55,774 nt of DNA from NCBI RefSeq assembly GCF_001434115.1, contig NZ_AZDW01000001.1:1-55774 (forward strand). The letters are read 5' to 3'. Below the pieces are notes generated by a model that saw only the letters and a program-made list of their open reading frames with translations, was not told the DNA's origin and made no database searches. Positions 25,687 through 33,663 of this stretch are shown in pieces. The position numbers were made by a program, and so were the translations under genes. Origin of the DNA: Levilactobacillus zymae DSM 19395 (GTDB lineage Bacteria; Bacillota; Bacilli; Lactobacillales; Lactobacillaceae). Within the stretch, counting starts at the first letter, position 1. The number at the start of each line of letters is the position of its first letter.

Positions 25687-25740
25687 AAAAAGAATTGTCC
25701 CGCTAAACGATTTCAATCATTTAGCGGGACAATTCTTTTT
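25687..25740 (+). terminator. Terminator after CAAX protease gene
   Basis: A 21 bp perfect stem (from AAAAAGAATTGTCCCGC) with a 12 nt loop and T-run. Beyond it, 25769-25810 contains a further inverted repeat ACAAATCTG/CAGATTTGT upstream of the antitoxin gene. Confidence 0.85.
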
Positions 25741-25914
25741 ACAGCTAAGTCTTATCGGTTAACCAAATACAAATCTGAGAAGGATGGTTAGATAAATCCC
25801 ACAGATTTGTGAGTCCTTCTTCCTGTTATTTTTCTGGATTTTTGGTGCTAATCATTATATACTCAACGTAAGATGTAGGAAGTAAGACGTAAAACAAAAC
25901 AGGAGGTTGGCACT

Positions 25915-26202
25915 ATGTTAAACAAACCAATCAGTTATCGTATTAAGCTGTCTAGCAAAGGTCAGATGGTCCTCCCTGCCCAGCTGCGACATGATCTAGA
26001 CTTAAAATCAGGTGACGAACTACAGCTAACCGTTGCTGCCGATGGTTCCATGACTTTAGAAGCAAAGCCTAATGCGCTTGATTGGAGTGACTTAATCAAA
26101 GGGTTGCCCACCGAGAACGTTGACATTGACGAAAATGGTAATTTTGATAAAAGTCAATCTCCGGAGTTCTATAAGTGGATGAAGGGCGATGATCCCGATT
26201 AA
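25915..26202 (+). CDS. AbrB/MazE-type antitoxin
   Basis: The 95-residue protein has an N-terminal swapped-hairpin AbrB domain (KLSSKGQMVLPAQLRHDLDLKSGDEL) and an acidic C-terminal tail that would wrap the toxin. AGGAGG lies before the ATG. It overlaps the next gene by 14 bp, the usual antitoxin-first order. GTAAGA occurs twice just upstream (about 25868-25888) and could be part of the autoregulatory operator. More A+T-rich than its neighbours. Confidence 0.85.
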   Translation: MLNKPISYRIKLSSKGQMVLPAQLRHDLDLKSGDELQLTVAADGSMTLEAKPNALDWSDLIKGLPTENVDIDENGNFDKSQSPEFYKWMKGDDPD

Positions 26203-26575
26203 CCCCGAGTCCTTTGGTAACTTAGAACTAAACGATTTGATCATGATTCACCTGCCCTACACCATGACCTCAAAAGGCCAAGTTAAGCATTTTAATCGAC
26301 CGGCATTGGTACTACTACTCAAGAATAACCGAGCAATCGTTTTTCGCTGTACGAGTAGGTTTTCCACTAAAACGCCCGCCATTCAAGCGCGTTACTACAA
26401 AATCAATGATTGGCTGGCTGCCGGACTGAAAAAACAGTCATACATTGATGTCGGTCGTGCCTACTCCATTAATATTTCAGCAATTTTGCGACAACATCCT
26501 ATTGGGAAACTCACTCTAAATGATCAATTAGGTCTACAGGAGTTCTTAGCAACTTGGCGTAACCAACAAAAGTGA
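26189..26575 (+). CDS. PemK/MazF-like toxin
   Basis: A 128-residue protein with the MazF/PemK start pattern LNDLIMIHLPY and RPALVLLLK followed by beta strands. This fold is an mRNA endoribonuclease. The overlap with the AbrB-type gene supports a type II toxin-antitoxin pair. The sequence is divergent from classical MazF, so the activity is inferred from context and fold resemblance. Confidence 0.7.
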   Translation: MIPINPESFGNLELNDLIMIHLPYTMTSKGQVKHFNRPALVLLLKNNRAIVFRCTSRFSTKTPAIQARYYKINDWLAAGLKKQSYIDVGRAYSINISAILRQHPIGKLTLNDQLGLQEFLATWRNQQK

Positions 26576-26579
26576 CGAA

Positions 26580-26621
26580 AAAACGACCTTAGAAATCAAA
26601 AAGGATTTCTAAGGCCGTTTT
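26580..26621 (+). terminator. Terminator after toxin gene
   Basis: An 18 bp stem with one mismatch (AAAACGACCTTAGAAATC against its partner) and a T-run. Confidence 0.8.
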
Positions 26622-26780
26622 AATTGGCAGATTCAAAAAATAAGTTCAGTCTTCAATAACTACTCTGCGGCCGTAGCGTAAACACAAGCATTGTCTTGGC
26701 ACGCATCGGTGTCAAGGGCGGTTTAAAAATGTTGGTTTTGGGCGGTCAACCGACGCCTTTTAGTCGATATTTAATCTTCC

Positions 26781-26829
26781 TAAAAGTTGGCCCTAGAAAC
26801 CGTTAAACGATTTCTAGGGCCAACTTTTA
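26781..26829. repeat. Isolated 19 bp perfect inverted repeat
   Basis: TAAAAGTTGGCCCTAGAAA and its exact complement flank 11 nt. It stands 160 bp from the toxin terminator and 77 bp from the Nudix stop. It may be a terminator for the minus-strand Nudix gene or for an unseen short transcript. 26622-26905 shows no gene. Confidence 0.7.
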
Positions 26830-26905
26830 ATGATCAATATTTAGGAATCAATGTCTCCCAATGCCTGAATAGGTTATTTAAGCACCGTCAGAGTATCCCC
26901 GTATC

Positions 26906-27379
26906 TCAGTAGCGGGTCGTCCCCGCATCCACGTGCAGTTCGCCGTCCCACTGCTCACTGACCACGGCCGCCGTCTCGTGGTGAAAGACCCGCAGTAACG
27001 TCAACAAACTTTCGGCACTGTTTTCGACCGTCAGCTCATTTTCGGGCAACCAGTACACCCGGCCCTCCGCGCTAGCGTGCAACTCCCCGGTGAATTGGTC
27101 GCTTTGGTACAGCAAGCCCAACTTGCGCCGACCCCCGGCCACGTCGAACCATTCGCAGGTCCCGCAGAATTCGGCGGTGGTCAAGACCAAACCGGTTTCT
27201 TCGCGGACCTCGCGGATGGCGGCGCTCAGGCCACTTTCGCCGACCTCGACGTGTCCCCCGGGAAAACTATGCCCGGCCTTCCAGGGCACGTTGACCTTAT
27301 CTTCGACCAGCACTTGTTTGGTTTGGGGATCACGCACCAAGACCATGGTGACTAATTCGACGGGTTGCGTTCGGGACAT
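26906..27379 (-). CDS. Nudix hydrolase
   Basis: The Nudix box GGHVEVGESGLSAAIREVREETG is complete (Gx5Ex7REUxEExGU). The 157-residue product resembles MutT/8-oxo-dGTP diphosphatase-like hydrolases of nucleoside diphosphates linked to X. The substrate is not predictable. ATG 27379 lies 8 nt after GAGGAG; a GTG three codons upstream is less likely. Confidence 0.9.
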   Translation of the reverse strand: MSRTQPVELVTMVLVRDPQTKQVLVEDKVNVPWKAGHSFPGGHVEVGESGLSAAIREVREETGLVLTTAEFCGTCEWFDVAGGRRKLGLLYQSDQFTGELHASAEGRVYWLPENELTVENSAESLLTLLRVFHHETAAVVSEQWDGELHVDAGTTRY

Positions 27380-27431
27380 CTGAACCACTCCTCTAAGCTT
27401 TTTCTTCCATTATATCAGTTTCCGGGTAAAC

Positions 27432-27456
27432 AAAAAGGAGGCTCACGGGCCTCCCT
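27432..27456 (-). terminator. Terminator after small membrane protein gene
   Basis: GGAGGC/GCCTCC stem with a T-run on the minus strand. Confidence 0.7.
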
Positions 27457-27476
27457 TATTTCTCGATTAAACCGTT

Positions 27477-27662
27477 CTAGGCTTGACGTTGATTATTTTT
27501 AGACTTCATGAGCAAGGCCTCGCCGCCGTAGCACAGCACACCCAGTGCAGCGAACGCGGCTGGAAAACCAACGGCCCAGAGAAGTGACTTCATCAGTACC
27601 AAACTCAATAACAGGACTGACAGTACCACCATCACGATTAAAACCAAAGTATCTTTTTTCAT
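27477..27662 (-). CDS. Small membrane protein (61 aa), unknown function
   Basis: From ATG 27662 (GGGGG upstream) the protein starts MKKDTLVLIVM and has two hydrophobic helices (about 5-23 and 26-46) with a basic tail KSKNNQRQA. A longer frame exists to 27707 without a ribosome site. It follows amt on the same strand by about 100 bp. No family recognised. Confidence 0.65.
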   Translation of the reverse strand: MKKDTLVLIVMVVLSVLLLSLVLMKSLLWAVGFPAAFAALGVLCYGGEALLMKSKNNQRQA

Positions 27663-27778
27663 GTTAATTCCCCCAATTCCCCGAAATATTTGTGGCCCCA
27701 ACCACATTTACAGGTTAGCAAATTCTCCGGAGAGTTGCAAACTTTCGTCCCAATCTTAACCAAACCTAAACTAACATT

Positions 27779-29125
27779 TTACGAATGGTCGTTGAGACTT
27801 GACCCCGATGGTTGGCTTGGCCGCTGGAGCCGTTGTAATTGTCCCTTGAACTCCGGCGCGTACTTTTCTTGATCGGAGGTAAAGGCGCTCAACTTGGCGT
27901 TTAGGCTGATGGTGTAATCGGCGTGTTCCCCGTGTTCGCCTTCATCCAGGCCTTGCCGTTCCTCGACGGCGTTGACCCGCATCGGAATGAACTGCTTCAA
28001 AACCCAGATCAACAGGCTACCCACGATTGCGACAAAGGCAATCGTGAAGACCGTGGCCAGAATCTGAATCCCCAACAGGTGCCAGCCACCACCATAAGCT
28101 AAACCGTTGGTGGTCACGGCCGAGTTGACGGACTTCGTGGCGAAGACCCCGGTCAAGATACTGCCGACGATGCCGCTGACCCCGTGACACCCGAAGGCAT
28201 CCAGCGCATCGTCCACGCCCAACCGTGGCTTAAGCAACGTGATAAAGCTGTAGCTGGCTAACGTGGCAATCGCGCCGATGGCCACGGAGCCTAGAATCGT
28301 GACGTAGCCGGCCGCCGGGGTGATCCCGACTAACCCGCATAACGTCCCGGTGCAGACCCCGACCAGCGTCGGCTTACCGGTGGTCCAGATATCCAAGATC
28401 ATCCAAACCACCATCGCGGTCCCGGTCGCCACCGTGGTAGTGATAGCCGCCTGCATGGCCACGTTGTTCACGGCCAGCGCACTGCCGGCGTTAAAGCCGT
28501 ACCAACCGATCCACAGAATGGTCGTGCCCAGCAAGACCCACGGCAAGTTGTAGTGGTTCTTGCTGTCGACCTTGAGGCGCGGTCCCAACCAGATGGATAA
28601 GATCAGCGCCGTGACCCCGGCGTTGATGTGGACGACGGTCCCGCCGGCAAAGTCTAGCACACCCAAGTTGGCTAACCAGCCGTTGGGACTCCAAACCAAG
28701 TGGACCATCGGGTAGTAGATAAAGATGGACCAGACGATCAGAAACGCCAGTAAGAACTTAAAGTGCGTCCGGCCAACAATCGCCCCGACGAACAACGCCG
28801 GCGTGATGATCGCAAACATCATTTGAAACAAGGAATAATCGCCGATCGGAATCTTCGTGGCGGTCAACCCGCCCAGATTGACGCCGGCCATGAAGACGTG
28901 TTTCAGGTTACCCACGACGCCCAAGATGTTCCCGGAAAACGCCATCGTGTACCCTAAGGCGATCCACAAGACAATCGCGACCCCCGTCATGATAAAGACG
29001 GACAACATGGTGTTGACCACGTTCTTTTCGGTGACCAGGCCACCGTAGAAGAAGGCCAACCCGGGAGTCATAAATAAGACCAAGATACTCGCAATTAACA
29101 CAAATGCCGTATTTGCCAGATTCAT
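27779..29125 (-). CDS. amt: Ammonium transporter (Amt)
   Basis: A protein of 448 residues with 11 membrane helices expected for Amt/MEP. The twin pore His residues are visible in VVHINAGV and FGCHGVSG, and LAFFYGGLV marks the first helices. Amt channels move ammonium or ammonia into the cell. After the last helix there is a tail of about 70 residues rich in polar and charged residues. The start is ATG 29125; a TTG two codons upstream is possible. No glnK/PII gene lies next to it in this window, unlike the usual pairing. Confidence 0.93.
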   Translation of the reverse strand: MNLANTAFVLIASILVLFMTPGLAFFYGGLVTEKNVVNTMLSVFIMTGVAIVLWIALGYTMAFSGNILGVVGNLKHVFMAGVNLGGLTATKIPIGDYSLFQMMFAIITPALFVGAIVGRTHFKFLLAFLIVWSIFIYYPMVHLVWSPNGWLANLGVLDFAGGTVVHINAGVTALILSIWLGPRLKVDSKNHYNLPWVLLGTTILWIGWYGFNAGSALAVNNVAMQAAITTTVATGTAMVVWMILDIWTTGKPTLVGVCTGTLCGLVGITPAAGYVTILGSVAIGAIATLASYSFITLLKPRLGVDDALDAFGCHGVSGIVGSILTGVFATKSVNSAVTTNGLAYGGGWHLLGIQILATVFTIAFVAIVGSLLIWVLKQFIPMRVNAVEERQGLDEGEHGEHADYTISLNAKLSAFTSDQEKYAPEFKGQLQRLQRPSQPSGSSLNDHS

Positions 29126-29233
29126 TCGCAACGCCCTCTCTGCTCTTTATGTAATAAGTTCTAACACCAGAATTGACATTTGTCATGACTTTTTGTGTTT
29201 TTATCCCGGATTCGATAGATGATTTAACAAAGA

Positions 29234-29275
29234 AAGGGGCCACAACTGCTAAAATATCAGTAGTTGTGGCCCCTT
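29234..29275 (-). terminator. Terminator after small HTH-like gene
   Basis: A 14 bp stem AAGGGGCCACAACT/AGTTGTGGCCCCTT. Confidence 0.8.
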
Positions 29276-29316
29276 CATCATTTTATGTAATTTTTTCTCA
29301 CATACCAGTCATTGGC

Positions 29317-29544
29317 CTAGGCCGATTCCCAGCAAGCTTGTTGGTACTTTTCCTCGTAGATGGCCACGACGTTGCGCACCGCGCACAGCTTTTCGGCCTG
29401 CGCCAAGGTCAGACTCGCGACCGCGACGTCGTGCTCGCGTAACTGCTTGAGTAACGACGCCGGGATCCCCGTCAACCGGCTCAACTCCGTATTCAACAAC
29501 GAACTCTCCAAAATAAAGCGAATATCCCCATAAACGCCAGTCAT
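29317..29544 (-). CDS. Small helix-turn-helix-like protein, paralogue of the 31.8 kb gene
   Basis: A 75-residue protein. The middle part (LNTELSRLTGIPASLLKQLREHD, then LTLAQAEKLCAV) looks like a short HTH unit and resembles the protein encoded at 31751-31963 (LAQATGVPVKLINNLL, then ITLAQAERLADY). ATG 29544 has GGGGG upstream. The frame extends to ATG 29616, 2 bp after the stop of a 41-codon ORF, so a coupled 99-residue form is possible. Function unknown; DNA binding is inferred. Confidence 0.6.
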   Translation of the reverse strand: MTGVYGDIRFILESSLLNTELSRLTGIPASLLKQLREHDVAVASLTLAQAEKLCAVRNVVAIYEEKYQQACWESA

Positions 29545-29618
29545 GCCATTTCCCCCATGAATTTCGATTTGTGGTACAGACCAATTGTACCCAAAATCAT
29601 CGGGAATTGCACGCATGA

Positions 29619-29744
29619 TTAATTATTAATATCGTTATCGTGCGGGGTAACGGAATCTTGTGGCGTTTTCGTCCAACTCACCAGTTCCGGGTAAGGCAAT
29701 AAGGCACTGAAAATCAATTGACTGTAACTGTAAAAGGATAGCAT
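29619..29744 (-). CDS. Possible 41-aa small ORF upstream of the HTH-like gene
   Basis: ATG at 29744 is preceded by AGGGGAG at 8 nt. The peptide begins MLSFYSYSQLIFSALLPYPE and ends DNDINN. Its TAA is followed after 2 nt by the ATG of the longer form of the next gene. An A+T-rich promoter-like stretch (about 29757-29785) lies upstream. It may be a real peptide or a leader ORF. Confidence 0.45.
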   Translation of the reverse strand: MLSFYSYSQLIFSALLPYPELVSWTKTPQDSVTPHDNDINN

Positions 29745-29847
29745 GTGTAGATCTCCCCTATAATAAATATTTTTATCATTAGTTAGGAACTCTCATTTTC
29801 GGGTCCCCTAACTATTTTACCAAAGAATCCCCCGGCTGACTACGCCA

Positions 29848-29879
29848 AAAAGGCCTAACCGCTAAGCAGTTAGACCTTT
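29848..29879 (-). terminator. Terminator after HIT gene
   Basis: An imperfect 13 bp stem with AAAGG/CCTTT base and a T-run on the minus strand. Confidence 0.7.
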
Positions 29880-29886
29880 GCGTTAT

Positions 29887-30270
29887 TTATTTTGTAAAAT
29901 GGCGTCGCACCGCGGCCGGAATCATCTTGCGGATGCCGCCCCGTGGGTCCTTGACGTCGCCCACGTAACGCGGAATCAGGTGGATGTGGGCGTGCATCAC
30001 CGTTTGGCCGCCGGCGGGGTTAACGTTGATCCCCACGTTGTAGCCGGCCGGCTGATACCGCTGGTCCAAAAAGGCCTTGGCCTGAAACAAAAGGTCATCC
30101 ATGGCTTGGCGGGTCTTGACCGGCACGTCGAAGTAGGTCGCGTAGTGGTCCTTCGGCACGATCAACAGGTGTCCCTTCCGGACCGGATGCAGGTCCCAAA
30201 ACGCCTTGGCCAAGTCATTTTCCAGCACCAGGTCTGTTTTCTGACAAAAGACACAGTCTGGTTGGCGCAT
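29887..30270 (-). CDS. HIT (histidine triad) family protein
   Basis: The 127-residue protein ends its catalytic core with HAHIHLIPR (HxHxHxx) and begins with a CxxC-type DCVFC. HIT proteins of this size are nucleoside phosphoramidase/hydrolase enzymes of the HINT or Ap4A type. It starts 2 bp after the stop of the THUMP methyltransferase gene, so the pair is coupled. Confidence 0.9.
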   Translation of the reverse strand: MRQPDCVFCQKTDLVLENDLAKAFWDLHPVRKGHLLIVPKDHYATYFDVPVKTRQAMDDLLFQAKAFLDQRYQPAGYNVGINVNPAGGQTVMHAHIHLIPRYVGDVKDPRGGIRKMIPAAVRRHFTK

Positions 30271-30272
30271 GG

Positions 30273-31421
30273 TTAATGCGCCGCCTTGTGCCGAGGTTGC
30301 CGTTGGGCCCAGAACTGGAAGTAGTCCGTCCGTAGCGCCCCGTTATAGAGTTTACGCTTCTTGGTGGCCTTTTGGCCGTAGAAGTGTTCGAATTCCAGGT
30401 CGGCGGTCAAGATGTACTTCGACCAATCGGTCAGGGGCTTAAAGACCTGCCCCATCTGCTTGTACAGCGCCCGGACCCCGGCCTGGTCGCTCAACCGTTC
30501 CCCGTAAGGCGGGTTGGCCACGATGACCCCGTGGTGCAGGTCGGTCGTGAAGTCCTGGACCGCTAACTGCTTGAATTCGATGTCTTGGGACAGCCCGGCT
30601 TCGGCGGCGTTACGTTTGGCGATCTCGATCATACTACCGTCGATATCGCTCCCAAAGATCTGTAGCGGCGTGTCGTAGTCGGCCTTTTCGTCGGCTTCGG
30701 CGCGGACCTGGCGGCTGAGTTCGTTAGGAATCCAGTCCCACTTTTCGCAGAGAAAGTCGCGGTTATAGCCGGGCGCTAAGTTCCGACCGATCATTGCGGC
30801 TTCGATGGGGATGGTCCCGGACCCACACACGGGGTCGACGAACGGCATGTCGGCGTGCCAACTGGTCAACGCAATCAATGCGGCGGCCATGTTTTCCTTG
30901 ATGGGCGCGCCCCCCTTGCCGACCCGGTAGCCGCGCTTAAACAGGCTGGGGCCGGTGGTATCCAACGTCAAGATGACGTGGTCCTTGTTGATCATGACTT
31001 CCAGCGGGTAGGTCGCCCCGGTTTCGGGCAACCGCGTCCGCCGGTGATAAATGGCGGCTAGCTTCGTGGCCACGGCCTTCTTGACGATGGCCTGCGCGTC
31101 GGGCACACTGTGCAGTTGCGACTTTTGCGACCGACCTTCCACCGGAAAGGCGGCGTCCATGGGCAAGAATTGGTCCCACGGCACGGCCTTGGTGGCTTCA
31201 AAGAGTTCGTCAAAGGTCACCGCGTCAAATTCGGCCACGATGATCCGAATCCGGTCGGCCGTCCGCAGCCAGAGATTCGTTTTTAAGATATCGGCGATGG
31301 TGCCGTCGAAGCGCACCCGCCCGTTTTCGACCTGCGTCTGGTACCCCAGGTCCCGTAATTCGCGACCCGCTAAGGCTTCCACGCCCGCTGCGGTGGCCGC
31401 GTATAAATGAAATTTTTCCAT
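30273..31421 (-). CDS. THUMP-domain class I rRNA N2-guanine methyltransferase (RlmL/YpsC-like)
   Basis: 382 residues from ATG 31421 (AGGAGG at 7-8 nt). The N-terminal THUMP RNA-binding domain (about 50-160) is followed by a Rossmann methyltransferase with DPVCGSGTIPIEAAMIG (SAM site) and VIVANPPYGERL (catalytic NPPY). The family methylates guanine N2 in 23S rRNA. In Bacillus ypsC lies next to rnpB and gpsB, as here. Confidence 0.9.
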   Translation of the reverse strand: MEKFHLYAATAAGVEALAGRELRDLGYQTQVENGRVRFDGTIADILKTNLWLRTADRIRIIVAEFDAVTFDELFEATKAVPWDQFLPMDAAFPVEGRSQKSQLHSVPDAQAIVKKAVATKLAAIYHRRTRLPETGATYPLEVMINKDHVILTLDTTGPSLFKRGYRVGKGGAPIKENMAAALIALTSWHADMPFVDPVCGSGTIPIEAAMIGRNLAPGYNRDFLCEKWDWIPNELSRQVRAEADEKADYDTPLQIFGSDIDGSMIEIAKRNAAEAGLSQDIEFKQLAVQDFTTDLHHGVIVANPPYGERLSDQAGVRALYKQMGQVFKPLTDWSKYILTADLEFEHFYGQKATKKRKLYNGALRTDYFQFWAQRQPRHKAAH

Positions 31422-31493
31422 ATTGTCCTCCTGTTGTGCATTCCTCAAAGCGTCTGGTTCGAAACGCCAGACATTTTTATCAGTTCATAAAAT

Positions 31494-31618
31494 GGTGCCG
31501 AAACGTGTGCCAAAGGGCAGCTGGTCCCGCTTAGCCCCGTCAGGCAGACAATCCCAACCCCGGATGATCCACCTGACGTCGTTAATGCTCACCAGCTAAC
31601 CGCCCTTTGTCCCACTCT
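31494..31618 (-). repeat. Dispersed structured repeat, copy 1
   Basis: This stretch aligns over its length with 44033-44162 at roughly 80 percent identity by eye. Outer arms AAAGGGC..AGCTGG and CCAGCT..GCCCTTT pair, and an inner 17 bp arm pair forms a second hairpin. Most differences between copies in the inner stem give G-U pairs only if the minus strand is the RNA. Both copies lie directly downstream of a minus-strand gene. 31619-31718 shows no gene. Confidence 0.7.
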
Positions 31619-31718
31619 GATTAGACCCTAACTTTTGGCCATTTCGAGGAGACCTAGGATAATCCTATCATTGAATGGCGGGGCTGACCACCATTCCCCG
31701 AAAATTTTGGTTAAAAAA

Positions 31719-31742
31719 AACGGCAGCCGCCAAGCCACCGTT
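31719..31742 (-). terminator. Probable terminator after small HTH-like gene
   Basis: AACGGTGGC and GCTGCCGTT arms (with wobble pairs) followed by eight T on the minus strand. Confidence 0.65.
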
Positions 31743-31750
31743 CCTCAAAA

Positions 31751-31963
31751 CTATTTTGCCGCCGGTCGTGTGGCGGCACTGGTCAGCTGGTCCCAGTAAT
31801 CGGCCAAACGTTCGGCTTGGGCTAAGGTGATATCCCCGGCCGCTAGGTTATGCCAGAGTAAATTATTGATCAGCTTGACCGGCACCCCGGTCGCCTGGGC
31901 CAACTGGTACGGATTATTGCCCATGTGTTGTAAGACTAATTGAACCTTCTGACTCGTTTTCAT
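31751..31963 (-). CDS. Small helix-turn-helix-like protein
   Basis: A 70-residue basic protein with an XRE-like core (NPYQLAQATGVPVKLINNLL) and the ITLAQAERLADYWDQ stretch shared in pattern with the gene at 29317-29544. ATG 31963 follows GGGGTGG. It is probably a DNA-binding regulator, but there is no direct evidence. Confidence 0.65.
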   Translation of the reverse strand: MKTSQKVQLVLQHMGNNPYQLAQATGVPVKLINNLLWHNLAAGDITLAQAERLADYWDQLTSAATRPAAK

Positions 31964-32058
31964 CACTCACTGCCACCCCTTATGCTGGAAACACTTAGCG
32001 TTAAGGTAGCATAGATCACCCGTTAAGGCATAGTCGGAGGCCTTATAAATTTAGGCAT

Positions 32059-32083
32059 AAAAAAAGTGGGAGCAAGCTCCCAC
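32059..32083 (-). terminator. Terminator after rnpB
   Basis: GTGGGAGC/GCTCCCAC stem, 2 nt loop, seven T on the minus strand. Confidence 0.85.
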
Positions 32084-32094
32084 CACCTGACTAA

Positions 32095-32483
32095 GTGCAA
32101 ATCCCTGTAAGCCATGTTTTGTACTGACCGCTAACTCAGGCAGCTAGCGTCCAGCGGTAATCATCTATCTCAGACATCTCTGTCTGCCCCACGCATCGTT
32201 CAGTTCCTTACGTGAAGCTCCCCTACCAAAGTTTGGGTTTCCCGCTCGAGGGGTTTACCGCGTTCCACCGCCTAAGTTTCCCTAGACGTATCGTCACTGT
32301 GGCACTTTTCAGGGGTACTCAGGCATAGCCGAAGCCTTAGCCGTTTTCCCCCGCCGTAACGTGCAAAGCACGCCCGCCGGCTTATTTTTTCACCGACCAC
32401 GAACACTACAGGCATCACAGCCTGTGCGAGAATGGACTTTCCTCAGCCGACATGAGCCGACCGCAATTACCCAGGATTTACAC
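32095..32483 (-). ncRNA. rnpB: RNase P RNA (bacterial class B)
   Basis: Minus-strand RNA with the conserved GAGGAAAGTCC (near the 5' end), GTGCCACAGTGACG-like segment and the 3' ACAAAACATGGCTTACAG. The ends are set by the P1 helix GTGTAAATCC/GGGATTTGCAC, giving about 389 nt. A TATAAT lies at 32488-32493 within the gap after gpsB. The RNA is the catalytic part of RNase P, which matures tRNA 5' ends. The order gpsB-rnpB-methyltransferase matches Bacillus. Confidence 0.95.
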
Positions 32484-32496
32484 CGTCATTATAATT

Positions 32497-32850
32497 CTAC
32501 AAACGATGTGACTCGTTTGGATCATTATCTAATTGAGAACCGAAAACGTGCCGTTCCAAATTGGAAAGCCGCTTGAGAATGTCCATGTTGGTGACATTCG
32601 AAGCTGCTGGACTGGCCGTTGTGGTTTGGGGTTGGCTGGCACCCACTTGCACTTGCTTAGTGAGTTCGTCAACCTTGGCCAACAACCGTTCGTTTTCTTC
32701 TTGAAGCCGTTGATTTTCCTTGACAAAGGTGTCGTAGTCCTTGATGACGTTGTCTAAAAAGCTATCCACGTCGTCAGGATCGTAGCCACGCATCTTTTGC
32801 CGAAATTGCTTTTGTAAAATTTCTTTAGGAGTAAAATTAACGTTTTCCAT
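32497..32850 (-). CDS. gpsB: Cell division protein GpsB
   Basis: A 117-residue DivIVA-like protein. It has an N-terminal membrane-binding fold ([34 protein letters not shown]), a coiled coil (about 42-68), a low-complexity linker ([12 protein letters not shown]) and a C-terminal trimerisation helix. GpsB links division and wall synthesis by moving PBP1; a PBP1A gene lies 1.5 kb away. ypsA precedes it. Confidence 0.93.
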   Translation of the reverse strand: MENVNFTPKEILQKQFRQKMRGYDPDDVDSFLDNVIKDYDTFVKENQRLQEENERLLAKVDELTKQVQVGASQPQTTTASPAASNVTNMDILKRLSNLERHVFGSQLDNDPNESHRL

Positions 32851-32904
32851 CGATCACTACACCTCGTTGTCTTATCGAACCGGCACTATTAATAATACCA
32901 GTCT

Positions 32905-33474
32905 TCAGTCATTTTGGGAACTATTATTTAAATTTTCTTGATATTCGTTGGCACTTTCCTGTAACCAATCCATATCAATCAACGTTAAGGGATAGGTATG
33001 CCGCTCGCGGTACCGGTCGATCGCCCGGTAATCGTACTGCGGCTTACCGCTAACCTCTAAATCATAAACCAAGACCGCCTCGTCCGTGTGGGTCAGCATA
33101 AATTCTTGATAGTTTCTTAATTGTTGGGGCCCGTGATAGGGTTGGCTACTAACGGCCTGATGAAAATCGACCCGACTAGCCAATTGACTGTACGTGGCCT
33201 GATTGGTCTCGTTCCACTGCCCGCCGAATTCCGCAAACGGCGTCATCATGGCGATTTTCAGCTCCGGGTAGGTCGCCTTTAGGTCCAGTCCCACCTCGGC
33301 GGCCCACTGTTCGACCCCCAGTTGACCGCCCGTAATCAGCCAATCGACGCCATTTTCGATTTTCTCGGTCAACAATTTTTTCAACGTGGCTTTAATCACC
33401 AGCAGCTTCGGATCTTCGGTCCCAAAAACACCGAGTTCATAGCTCCGATAGCCCGTCAGCCATAAGCGACTCAC
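32905..33474 (-). CDS. YpsA-like DUF1273 (SLOG domain) protein
   Basis: From GTG 33474 the product is 189 residues starting MSRLWLTGYRSYELGVFG, the typical DUF1273 start. Conserved stretches are TGGQLGVEQWAAEVG and the late RQYDYRAI-like PQYDYRAIDRY. YpsA belongs to the SLOG superfamily proposed to bind nucleotide ligands, and in Bacillus and Staphylococcus it affects division. An in-frame GTG at 33486 is an alternative start. It is next to gpsB as in Bacillus and divergent from recU. Confidence 0.88.
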   Translation of the reverse strand: MSRLWLTGYRSYELGVFGTEDPKLLVIKATLKKLLTEKIENGVDWLITGGQLGVEQWAAEVGLDLKATYPELKIAMMTPFAEFGGQWNETNQATYSQLASRVDFHQAVSSQPYHGPQQLRNYQEFMLTHTDEAVLVYDLEVSGKPQYDYRAIDRYRERHTYPLTLIDMDWLQESANEYQENLNNSSQND

Positions 33475-33663
33475 ACCATCACCCACTTTGTGCTAATTTG
33501 TTTTCTCTACCTATTAGTGTAGCGAAAAACGCGCGCGGGGGCAATTGATAAGGCACGATTTTCGGCGAAACGAGACTCACGTGCGGTTTAGAGTTTTTAT
33601 TTTCAGGCGAGCTTGGTATAATGTCAATAACTGGGCCAGCAACACGAAGGAGTGTGAGGCGTC

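Noticed and set aside
26729-26806. 25-codon ORF running into the isolated inverted repeat
   Set aside because: No Shine-Dalgarno and the stop lies in the hairpin loop; chance ORF.
32361-32576. Plus-strand ORF over rnpB
   Set aside because: The region is RNase P RNA on the other strand; the frame is incidental.
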